Shown here one piece after another: positions 1 to 9,303 of a stretch of 64,000 nucleotides of DNA. Position numbers and translations under genes: made by a program. The notes below the pieces were generated by a model. The model did no database searches, was not told the DNA's origin, and worked only from the letters and a program-made list of their open reading frames with translations. The DNA is taken from positions 10,363,501-10,427,500 of the forward strand of contig NC_058042.1 in the NCBI RefSeq assembly GCF_020085105.1, in the 5' to 3' direction. Origin of the DNA: Siniperca chuatsi (lineage: Eukaryota; Chordata; Actinopteri; Centrarchiformes; Sinipercidae). The first letter of the stretch is position 1. Each line of letters begins with the position of its first letter.

Positions 1-674
1 TAGCCTGCCAACTAGTTCATTGTGCATATGTTTGTACCCACGTGGCTTAAAATGCAACACATCTTGCAGCTACATGTCATTGAAGAATTTCGAGAATATG
101 GTTTTAGAAAATACAAAGCTTTTCTACAGTGTTTTTCTCCCTTGTTATTGCTGTCTTGATACAAGGCTCTTTTTTTTACTCCAAGGGTCTGACTCTAAAA
201 TGTGCACTTACCAATCTCTTAAATGGCAGAGAAATGTTCTATTAACAAAATATTTACCACTATTATACAACATTTTAACAGTGTGAAAGTATTCAGGGTG
301 GATTTTTCCTTTGTGAATTGTATAATAACTACAAATGGATTTTTTTTCCTTTTCTTAAAACACTTATTTCAGTTTTTTTAAAGCATCTTTTGTTAATCAA
401 AAACAAGCCCCTTATTTTGAATTTAAACACTTGGTCTGCTGCAGATGCTGATGGTATAAATACATATTGTAAAATTCAGTAAAAATTTTTCTTATCTTGG
501 AAAATGGTGTATGCCTGTTCCCATGGAATACTATAATAAAAACAACTGAAAACCCCTTATTGTCTTTAGATTCCACACATTTTATACTGCTGAGGAAGAT
601 AAGGAGATGGTTTTATTTTATGAATTTGGGTGTTTAATGTTAGGGTCTTCTAGGGATGTTGATGATTGCTGGTG
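1..674. other. region downstream of fsd2
   Basis: AT-rich, non-coding sequence beyond the fsd2 stop codon. On the minus strand a poly(A) signal AATAAA lies at 617-612, about 58 nt past the stop, so the 3' UTR may be very short. The longest plus-strand reading frame here (about 20-286) is low in complexity, resembles no family I know and has no support as a gene. No repeat or RNA gene was recognised. Confidence 0.5.
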
Positions 675-924
675 TCAGATGAATGTGTACTCGGGAGCCT
701 CTATGCCGTTGTGCACAATAAGAGCTCCCGGGTTGTCCAGGCCGAAGCAGGGGTGAACATAATTTCGGAAGTGACAGTGGAAGGTGTGTAGGTGTTGTTC
801 CAGATCCACATTAAAGAAGGACAGAGACCCCCTCTCGTAATCCAGTGCCACACCTATCCGCACTGGGTTCACTGTAATCCTCAGGTCAGGACTCCAACCA
901 CTGTGCAGAAACTCATATTTATGC
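675..924 (-). CDS. fsd2: fsd2 exon 12 (C-terminal SPRY and stop)
   Basis: 250 nt, residues about 550-632 plus TGA at 677-675. It holds [26 protein letters not shown] and [20 protein letters not shown], as in other SPRY proteins. Acceptor cccctctag at 925-927. Confidence 0.95.
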
Positions 925-3900
925 CTAGAGGGGAAAAATAAGAAGAGGACAACATGAATTGTGGATAGCAAAGAAGTTCTAAATATAAAAGCTTTTTCTC
1001 TCATCCTGTTTGGGATCTTTTTTTCCACTCTGTCAGCCATTCGTAAAGCAGATGCTGACTCATGAGCCAACAGCAGGATTTCAAATGGCTGCGGATTAAA
1101 GAAAATGAGAGAAGTGATTGTTAAATTGTGCATAGGCAGAATCACCAAGAAGATGCCCACAATTGAAACCACATTCAGGGCTTGTGTGATATGCTGCTCT
1201 GATTTGCTAAATGTAACAATTCAACTGTCCTGCTTTGTTCCAAGAAGAGTTGCCATAGCAACACTTGTAAAGTAACAGATATTCAACTGTGGTCTCTTCT
1301 ACCTTCAGTGGGCTTAGTTTTGCATAGAGCGGATGCACAATTTTTTGCTTAGGAAGGGGAAATTTCTGGTGGCTAAAAATATAGTCTTGGCCCAGTTTCC
1401 ATGAACTGCAGTAGTAGTCCCTCAAAGGATCAGCATGCTAATTGTGGTATCAGATTGTCTGAAAAATCTGCATCTACTTGATGTGCGTAGTCCTGTGAAA
1501 ATTAAAGCCAGTTTCTCCTCCCCGGCTTGCACAACAAATGGGAAAAGGTATATTTCACGAGTCGCTGAGCAGCAAACCAAGGCTACTTTAACCTTTGTTT
1601 GTTTTTTTGTTTTTTTAAACTTTGTTTACTTCCTTAGTGTTTTTTCTTTGAATATTTATTTTCTTCTGAACCGATTAAAAAAAACAAAACAACCAATATG
1701 TATAAAAGTAATGAAGTGGTAACCCTTCCCTCTGCCACAAATAACTTTGATGATGACAAAATATGGAAATTACCATAAAGCATTGTTACTACACCAAATA
1801 AGGAAAAGTTATATGGGCTATGCACAAACATATGTATTCCTTTTGTTTGCAAAACAATTCACAGACAAAGAAATGTACAGTATATTATCCTACAACAGAA
1901 ATCCTAAATAGACTTGGGATTTGGGAGGAGTAGTTCTGCATAAAAAGTACTGTCAACACCAATCGCAGATAGAAAGCATATGAAAACCCATTGTATTTAA
2001 CTATGTTTAACAGCTGGGGTCTCAGAAACCCCAAACAGAAGTGCATCATTTTCTGTAGTGAACCTCTTAAACATGTCATCAGTTCAAAATCCTGTTTATA
2101 AGCAATTCTCATAAAACTAAGAAAAGTTATGAAGTATCAAGCTGATAAAGCAATGTTAAGTGTGGTTTTGAGCTGTCAAAGAGGGCTGAGGGGTCTCCAG
2201 GAACCTAAACAGGCAATTAGGGTTAAATAATATCCACAGTGATGTTATTTTAGCAGAGTCTGTGCACTGTTACCTGGATGGAGTGAGAATGTGTCTCATA
2301 CACCAGGAGGTATTGTTGGCTCCGAGGTACGAGTTCCTTTCTGTGTCCTCATATGCAACTCCGATCCTAAACTCTGTCACATCATCCACCTCAACTTCCC
2401 AGTAATGCCTGCCTCGCACTGGAATGAGATCCCCCAGGACAGCTACACATCTGTACACACACACACACTTACTTTACATACACTCATAAAGGGTAATCTT
2501 AAAAGTTTCCATCATCTTCTGTCAGAAGCCATCATATACTTGACCTGGTAAAGTTGTTATCATCTGAGGCCATAGCGCTAATTGGCAGCTCCTCATCTCC
2601 ATAAAACATAGTGAAGCCATCTTCAGAGATGGACAGGCAAGGATGGGCACTGTCCTCCAGGAGATAGAAGAATGTACCTGCACAGGTAAACAAACATCAT
2701 ATGAATGTGCAAACAAAACACTGCAACACATTAATGATGTTTGCTTTTGGATCTCTTTGCTTTTGCTCTAATATTTGTTTTGTTTTGGGGTTTTTTTGAA
2801 ATTCTTTGTAGTCCAACTCAAACATGTATGTAAATGTAAATTTACTTCTGTATTTCTGCTTAAGTAAAATTAAGAATGAAGGACTTTTACTTGTAATGGG
2901 ATATTTTAATAAATCGGTATTGCTACTTTTACTTAAGAAAATTACTTGGGTACTTCCACCACTGGCCAAAAGTACCATGAACAGGCTGATCCATGATGCT
3001 TCTCACCCGTTGTGGAGACAGTAATAACTTCACTCCTGTCGCTGGGCCCGCCAATGTTGACTGCTCGCACAGCGATGAGGTAACGGCGTCCTGTCTGCAG
3101 CTGGATCAGACACTGACAGGTGGGTACGGCTACTATAGACCTGGGGGATTTAATCAATGAGACAGAAGGCTGATATTACTTCCTTTTTAAATAAATGAAA
3201 TGCACAATGACGACAACTTTTTGGATCGGCTTTTATTTCCATACCTCTACCGGAGTGTAAAGCCTTGAAATAACAGCTTCTCTCACAACACTAGATGGAT
3301 AAATGGGGTGCTTAACTAGGAACTTTGTCATATTTGAACCATGGACCCAGTTCAGTTAATACAGTTTAGGCACCTGTATGCAAAAAATACACAGACTATT
3401 CAAATAAATAGTTTTTTTTTTCTAAAGTGACCAGATGAAAAATGAAAATGACCCCAATGTGAGGACATTATTCTAGCTGAGGCTAACAGTGCTGCAGGAG
3501 CTGAAGCTAAGAATAGATTTTCTAGGACAGTGTGTCTTGTTTCATCAGCTCTATAACCATGGGACCTCAAAAATCCCAGGCAAGCACTAACACAGGCTTG
3601 TTTATGGATGTATTGAAGCAAAAGCCTTATTACAGGACAGGCCAGTTACGACAAATATCATCGGGTACTGCATCTTTGAAGCTCAGCATATCCAGTGGAG
3701 CATTTCTGCTCTAGCTGAGCTATTTTATCTTTCTGTGTGAACTAACCAAAAAGAAAAATTTAAAGGAAAGCGCAATTAAATTTTGAGCTTGTTTCTATGC
3801 TGAATCTGTCGACTGTAGGTGTATTTTAATAACACAATTCTTACTCAGTAACACCGCTCTGTGTGCCATCAGCACCCATCTCACTGAGCTCCACAGTGTA

Positions 3901-6900
3901 CGAGTCCACAGGGTTGTTGTTTCCTGACTCCCAGCGGATCAGAGCAGCCTCTGGACAGCTAGTACACTCCCTCTGCTTGATCGCTGGAGGCGACGGCACT
4001 AGGGAGAGAGGAATCAAAGACTTTATTCTCTGTACCATCAATCATATGAGGCTGGAGTGATAACAAAATAGTGAAAAATGCATCTGAAAGTGATTTTAGG
4101 GACATCCTGAGACAAAAGAACAATTATTTCAACTGTCACGAGTTTAATGACGCCTCATGTAGTTATGAGATATTTATTACCTGTCATGTATAAGGCCTTC
4201 TCGCTCGCTGGGCTGATGCCTGTGGTGTTGGTAGCGGTCACCCACAGTTCGTATTGAGCATTGGGCAGCAGATCTGTTACAGTGCAGTGGGTCTCCTTCA
4301 CTTTTACCTTGCTTACTGAAAAGCGAGCACAGATTTAATTGTGGCTGCGCTGATAAAAACATGTCGCCAGTATCCTTCAGAGAAATCAGAAGATTCCCAC
4401 ATCAACAGATACTGTTTCAACAGTAGATGGTGTTATCATGCAATGTGAATCTGCAGTCAGTGTCTCTGTGTAATACCATGTGGTGCACAGGTGCTGTCTG
4501 CTGGTGTGTCCTCGAGCACAGGTCTGTAGTAAAGCTCATAGTACTCCACTGTGTCGTCGGAGAACAAGCTCCAGCACACACGCAGGGATGTCTGGGTGGC
4601 AGAGTTGGGCATCTGGGGGTTTATTACTGGGGCAGATGGAGCTGTTTTTATATTGGAGAAACATTCTTAACCCAGTTTTGTTATCAAGTCATACCATCAA
4701 AAGCACTAAGATAACCGTACAGGAGCAGTTTTGCATAAACTGCGATACGTTATGACAGCTTGTTCTAGTTTCAGCTCAACACTGACACCTATGTGCTTTC
4801 ATTTTTTATAATTCTCATCTGTAAAACAGTGACTTTAATATTCCCTCCTTCCCAAACACAAACAGGACAGTTGACCAGAGAGATTCAAATAGTGTATAAG
4901 TGCATAATATACTGATATAAGCTTTGGTGAAAGCTCATTTTTCTCTTCAACATTTTGCCTTTATTCCTCTACAGGTGAATTTCTGCTATTTCTTCTTGCT
5001 GTAATCTTCTGCGTCACTTCCGCTTTCCCATGCTGTCAACGTCTCTACATTCTCAATTCCGATTTCACCATATCTGACCCATGATCTTTCTGCCCATGTT
5101 CCTCAGGTCAAATCGGCCCTTAGATGCTGCTCTTTAAATATCATTGTAGTCCTGTAATTTTTTCACCTCCAGGATCCTCAGTGAGACTCAACTTAGAGTT
5201 TCCATTATTCACCTGCTGGTTTTACTCCACCACCACCACCACCACCAGCGTCTAGACTCTGGGGGATCCTGTCCCATCTCCTGTCTTCATGTGGGCCTGT
5301 ACTTAATGAAGATTGCTTCAAATCGATGGGGTCTAATCATCATAGTCTCTCACTGTTGCCAACCTTAATAAAAATTGTTGTACACACAAAGCTAGTAATT
5401 TACTAGTTAATGATCTCTGGGCAACCACCACACCACTAACTCCTCTAAATTATAAACTATAAGTAGACGAACTGGGGGAGCGGTTTGTAAATCAGACCTG
5501 GAACAATGTTGATGGAGTCCATCATGGTTTTGACATCTGACAGGTCAGCAAGTGGTGTGTTAAACTCAAGACTTGTAGCCAGCGTGAAGTCTGTTTCCTC
5601 TTTGGCAAGCTCCTCAATTCTGGTGTGTTACAAAAAGAAGAAAAAAACAGCTCTGAGTACTAAGATTTAACATTAAGGTAAAGCAACTTGTGTTGTGCCA
5701 TTCATTTGGATCAGTCAAAATGTATTCAGTTAAGGTCCACTCACTAGCTTAGCTCTATCTGCAGTGGATTGAGTTTGCTCAGTTGTCATGGAAACTGAGC
5801 TATCTCAATGCTCTGCAAAAAGCTAGTAAGTGGACGTTGAGTAAGGATTTTTATGTCAAACTACTTTTTCTAAGGTCAATAATTTACTTTCACACTCAAA
5901 ATGTGTTTACTTACATAATATTAGTCTGAAACTACAAAACACCTGGAAACATTAATGGCACAGGGCTAATACAAAGGCTAACATGCCTATGTATTAGCCC
6001 TGTGCCATTAATAGTTAGTCTTTTGAAATCACACTGCAGTGTCACACCATGTGGCATACTCACTGAGCAGCATCATAATTACCTTTTAATGGTGGGCATA
6101 ACGGTCTGTCAATAAAGGTCAAAGAAAGCACAAAGTAATCAAATGTAGAAATACTGATCAATACATCAGTACCATGACAGGGAAATCCTCTACTGGAGCC
6201 ATTTATCATCATGTACACGACTGTAATGTGCACGTTCAAATGACTGGCTGAAGAAAACACACAAGAACACAAGCTATAGGACACCTTCAGGAAAAGCCTC
6301 TTGTCTTGGCTGCGGTAGATCTCCTGGGCCGTCTCAATGAGCTCCTTGGAGGCATCCATCGCCCGACCACAAGCCAGCAGCTGACTGTACAGGGCTTCCA
6401 GCTTGCCCTTCTTCTCCTCCTCCAGTCCAGCCGCCCTCTCGTCATATCGCTGAGACAGCGTCTGTAGCACATCATTGTAGTGCTGCTCCAAGTGCTGCTC
6501 CTGACGGCCAAAATTCTCCTGTGCATACATTCATATGATAATATTGGCGCAGTCAGAGATTTACACATTTGTTATGCATTAAAGAAAATATGGAAAGAAA
6601 AGAAAAATGAGGGGAGGATGACAGATCAAGGGAGGCAATGCATGAAATGGATGTGTTTGATTCTTGAGTTCAGGCCCATCGGGAGACACGTGGACTTTCC
6701 AGTTACAAAACTGAAATCTGACAACTATATTTTTGTCTGAGTTCTATAAAACAAAATAATAATAAAAAGAAGTATTCCAAAATGCTCACACAGCTATAAA
6801 TCAATGTCAAAACACATTCCAACAATCTGTTTTGCTAAACTAAAAGTATATTAAGTGTGACATTTACCTCCACAGTGAGAAAGATTTCCTCCAGATGACC

Positions 6901-7697
6901 TGCAAAGTTCTCCATCTCGGCAACCTTCCCTTGCAACCGATTCCTGATTGTGACAATCTCACTCTGAAAACAATTGAAAGTCATACTTCTACTCTTTGTA
7001 TTTTTAATTCAATCCAGTAACATAAAATATTTTTCAGCCTGTGCTGTCAGGACTTTCTGCTCATGTCTGTGTTGTGGTAAAAAAAAAAGCTTTCATGCAG
7101 ACAACTCCATCTTCCAGGAATAAGCTACAAAGAAATCTGAAATGATAGATTAGTCGACAGTCCTTAAGTGTAATGTCATGGCCATTTTTAGGGAAATAAA
7201 TGGACAAATGTGAATGTTTTAATGTGTAGTTGTCAAGAATTAGAGTGTTTTTCTCCCATTAATCCTTGCATGCCTAGGGCTTCTGGCCATTTTCACTAAG
7301 ATCCTCTTGAAAAAGTGATTTAAATCCCAAGAAACCAGACAAACAGAGGTCAAATAAAATAAGAAAATATCAAATGTTTCATTAATACATCATGGGCCAA
7401 AGCTTTGTTAGTGTCCCCCACCTCAGTTTCTCCCTCCTTAAACACATCATTGTCATCATGTCCATCTTCTGCCCCAGTGGGAGATGGAGAGCTGTCCTCA
7501 CAGGGCTCAAAACGAAGGGACTCATTGGTGTCGGTAGATAACCTCTGGAAGGTGGAAACGTCTCGGGTCGCCCTGCCTCCTCTGTCTGAAACCACACTGT
7601 AGGGCTCCATGGTGGTCGACTCTCTGCTTAACTCCTGGTGCTCAGCTTCCTCTGCAATCACATCCAGTATGCCTCCTCTGATCTCATACAGGTCCAT
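675..7697 (-). CDS. fsd2: fsd2: fibronectin type III and SPRY domain-containing protein 2 (12 coding exons)
   Basis: FSD2 (minispryn) is a myospryn/TRIM-related protein of striated muscle, reported at the sarcoplasmic reticulum with ryanodine receptors. Joined minus-strand exons are 7697-7422, 6963-6868, 6518-6285, 6105-6083, 5619-5498, 4641-4477, 4315-4181, 3998-3845, 3140-3007, 2677-2545, 2450-2274 and 924-675. Together they give 1899 nt, 632 aa plus stop, with all phases matching. Domain order: acidic N-terminus (1-92), coiled coil (about 93-215), COS-box-like linker (203-250), FN3-1 (about 251-350), FN3-2 (about 351-446), SPRY/B30.2 (about 447-632). Telling motifs are [39 protein letters not shown] and SWCMRH. 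Human FSD2 is longer (749 aa by recall), mostly in the N-terminus. Residues 1-92 are the least certain: an acceptor-like site at 7709-7711 means an upstream exon may exist. FSD1/FSD1L are less likely because of the FN3 tandem and the whamm neighbour. Confidence 0.92.
2274..2450 (-). CDS. fsd2: fsd2 exon 11 (SPRY core)
   Basis: 177 nt, residues about 491-549: [20 protein letters not shown] and [12 protein letters not shown]. The acceptor follows a short (TG)n run. This is the most conserved part of the B30.2 fold. Confidence 0.96.
2545..2677 (-). CDS. fsd2: fsd2 exon 10 (start of SPRY region)
   Basis: 133 nt, residues about 447-490. [12 protein letters not shown] is the PRY-like stretch. Donor ACCAG|gtcaag. 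Confidence 0.92.
3007..3140 (-). CDS. fsd2: fsd2 exon 9 (FN3-2, C-terminal half)
   Basis: 134 nt, residues about 402-446: [17 protein letters not shown] then GGPSDRSE. Of two AGs in the acceptor region, the one before GTCTATAG is chosen because it keeps the frame and the conserved ES..VGVPTC-like junction. Confidence 0.93.
3845..3998 (-). CDS. fsd2: fsd2 exon 8 (FN3-2, N-terminal half)
   Basis: 154 nt, residues about 351-401. [18 protein letters not shown] is nearly identical to human FSD2. The donor is ACTGA|gtaaga, which leaves phase 2. Confidence 0.95.
4181..4315 (-). CDS. fsd2: fsd2 exon 7 (FN3-1, C-terminal half)
   Basis: 135 nt, phase 1 at both ends, residues about 306-350. [18 protein letters not shown] is the typical FN3 L-x-P-x-x-x-Y-x-x-x-V-x-A motif. 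Acceptor cttttcag; the first two bases (TA) complete a Val codon. Confidence 0.94.
4477..4641 (-). CDS. fsd2: fsd2 exon 6 (FN3-1, N-terminal half)
   Basis: 165 nt with phase 1 at both ends, residues about 251-305. [16 protein letters not shown] and [20 protein letters not shown] hold the conserved FN3 tryptophan and tyrosines. Confidence 0.95.
5498..5619 (-). CDS. fsd2: fsd2 exon 5 (COS-box-like linker)
   Basis: 122 nt, residues to about 250, ending [13 protein letters not shown]. It joins the coiled coil to the first FN3 domain and matches the acidic SDVEQLMGSINTIP stretch of human FSD2. Confidence 0.92.
5951..6012. repeat. perfect inverted repeat, 22-bp arms
   Basis: Left arm 5951-5972 (attaatggcacagggctaat + ac) and right arm 5991-6012 are exact reverse complements with an 18-bp spacer. 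It sits in fsd2 intron 4, about 70 bp past the microexon donor. It may be a small foldback element or a local palindrome; no target-site duplication was found. Confidence 0.9.
6083..6105 (-). CDS. fsd2: fsd2 microexon 4 (23 nt)
   Basis: A 23-nt exon, ACC GTT ATG CCC ACC ATT AAA AG, between acceptor ttattgacag and donor gtaatt. It adds TVMPTIK plus two bases of the next Arg codon. It is required by phase: exon 3 ends in phase 0 while exon 5 needs two incoming bases to read [12 protein letters not shown]. The residues fill the spot of AVAMADRL in human FSD2. Confidence 0.82.
6285..6518 (-). CDS. fsd2: fsd2 exon 3 (coiled coil, part 2)
   Basis: 234 nt in phase 0, residues 125-202. The [19 protein letters not shown] and [15 protein letters not shown] stretches form the main heptad region and align without gaps to human FSD2 as I recall it. 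Confidence 0.95.
6868..6963 (-). CDS. fsd2: fsd2 exon 2 (coiled coil, part 1)
   Basis: 96 nt in phase 0, residues 93-124. It contains [19 protein letters not shown], very close to the human FSD2 coiled-coil start. Acceptor ttttcag, donor gtaaatg. Confidence 0.92.
7422..7697 (-). CDS. fsd2: fsd2 exon 1 (N-terminal acidic segment)
   Basis: Encodes residues 1-92 beginning MDLYEIRGG; human FSD2 has a similar MDLYDSE stretch near its N-terminus. The donor is GAG|gtgggg at 7421. The rest of the exon is acidic and poorly conserved. An in-frame TAG lies just upstream of the ATG, but a plausible acceptor (..cccacag) ends at 7709, so this may be the second exon of the mRNA. Confidence 0.65.
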
Positions 7698-8727
7698 GAG
7701 GAGAATGACTGTGGGAATATTCTAAAAATCCTGGATCAAATAAAAACTGAGAATGAACGCAACAGATTATGAGATCTCAAAACTACACTCTTCGCACTTG
7801 AACCAAGCAACTTGCCTGTGCAGAACAATCTGTTAATTAAATTATTAATAGTGAATGTGCAGCTGATAGCAAATTTACCTGGATAATTCAGTAAACCAGT
7901 CTGTTCTAAACAACCATCTCAGGCCAAGTGGTGTCCGACAATCCAACTCTGTAAGCGGTCCAACCCTCACCCAGAAACTGTGACAAAAATAGATGGGACT
8001 CAGATTGCTCATAGGCATGTCAAACATCCATGCAGGAAGTGAGTTATTTAATGAATAAAACATACAAGACTAATTGGAAGCCTGGGTTTTTTTTTTAACA
8101 CTGTATAAACTTGTAATTAGTGCCAGTTTCAGGTTGGCCATTATTAATTTCTTTGATAATAGGAGTTGGAAATCCCCGAACATGTGATTCAAAGGTCAAA
8201 GTTGATCACAATACAGGAACATTGTGCCGCCTTCAGGACTCCTCGTAAATTCCCACATGAGTTCTTTCAAACGCTTTTAATCAAAAATATCTGAATTATG
8301 ACCTCGTCTGCTCTTTCAGTACCTCGGTGATCTAAATTAGAGGCTGGCACTTTTTCGTGACTGTTGCTTTGACGTAGAAACCAAGCAACACTGAGCTGTT
8401 GTACACTTTAAGGAAGATAACTGAGGAGAAATTGCATGCCATCACTAAAATAAGTGGTGTTATACTTAATGGCTTAGCTAAATACTGTGCACAAAACTAC
8501 AAGGCTTGCATTGTCACCTCTCAACATTTATATTCAGTGACTGTGATAATGATGTCTTATAACGGTAGCTGTATCACTTGTCACTGTGAAACCGTTAATG
8601 TTCGGTTTTTGCGAAAGTTCCGAATATTTCAGAGGTGCGTGAAGGTAGCTTACGTCACGCAAATGGCGGACGTTGTAAACAGAGCCAGCAGCTTTTTGGA
8701 GGCCAAAGTGAAACATCTCTTTTTAAG
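7698..8727. promoter_or_regulatory. divergent fsd2/whamm promoter interval
   Basis: About 1.03 kb separates the fsd2 and whamm start codons, so both 5' ends and promoters must lie here unless an upstream exon exists. An ATF/CREB-type octamer TTACGTCA is at 8650-8657, with further CpGs around 8590-8670. A spaced inverted repeat GTTGCTT/AAGCAAC lies near 8362-8388. No TATA box was convincing for either gene. Confidence 0.55.
8650..8657. promoter_or_regulatory. ATF/CREB-like site
   Basis: TTACGTCA (TGACGTAA on the other strand) is an exact full CRE-type octamer 71 bp upstream of the whamm ATG and 6 bp upstream of the uORF. Occupancy is inferred only. Confidence 0.45.
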
Positions 8728-8731
8728 ATGA
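8663..8731 (+). CDS. upstream ORF overlapping the whamm start codon
   Basis: ATG at 8663 opens a 22-codon frame (MADVVNRASS...) that ends at TGA 8729-8731. That stop overlaps the whamm ATG (8728-8730) in an ATGA arrangement. Context is moderate: C at -3, G at +4. If the mRNA starts upstream of 8663, ribosomes could end and re-initiate at whamm. The peptide matches nothing I know; translation is not shown by sequence alone. Confidence 0.4.
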   Translation: MADVVNRASSFLEAKVKHLFLR

Positions 8732-9303
8732 ATAACGTAGAGTGTGAGCGGTTAGACAGTCTGGAGGGCTGGGTGGCCGTTAAAAGTAACATATTTGAAG
8801 AAACTGAGTCATTTAAGCTGGGCTTCATCGTACAGTGGAATGTCATCGAGTGTAAGTTCGCTGTCACCTGCCACAACCGGACGTTACAACGGCAGAAACG
8901 CAAAGCCGAAGTGGCCGTCGGCGACCATCAGATAAGCTGGGCTGGACTCTTCTCCGTGAACGATTTGAAACATATCCATCAGCAGTTTACATGTGTGGCA
9001 GACATCTTGGGAGCCTGCTTCCCGGATTTGGCGGAGTTCGAAGACGGCAACATTTGGGACTTGCTCTTCCTGAATCGGAGGTCAGGACCCGAAGACGACG
9101 ATGAGAGGGATTTTGATACACCGTGTAGGAAACTCGAAAAATATTTCAGCACAGCCATTGACATCTGCGGACGAAAAATTGTTCTCGACACATTGTTCTC
9201 CCAGGATGAGCGGGATGTTGAGGAGTACTTTGAAAATCTACAGGAGTTCAAAAGGAAGACCATGCAGGACGAGATGTCAAGGGCCAAGGGTCACCTGCGA
9301 CAG
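8728..9303 (+). CDS. whamm: whamm exon 1 (membrane-binding N-terminus)
   Basis: 576 nt, residues 1-192, donor CAG|gtgagt. Begins MNNVECERLDSLEGWV; contains KFAVTCHNRT and SWAGLFS, shared with human WHAMM. Upstream in-frame codons reach 8635 but contain no ATG. Confidence 0.95.

Noticed and set aside
675..1172. MADRVEKK stretch upstream of the last fsd2 exon resembling human FSD2 AVAMADRL
   Set aside because: It lies in intron 11, after the acceptor logic places the exon start at 924, and is in the wrong order for the coiled-coil linker; a chance match.
8635..8727. In-frame N-terminal extension of whamm
   Set aside because: No ATG in the extension; human WHAMM starts near the chosen ATG.
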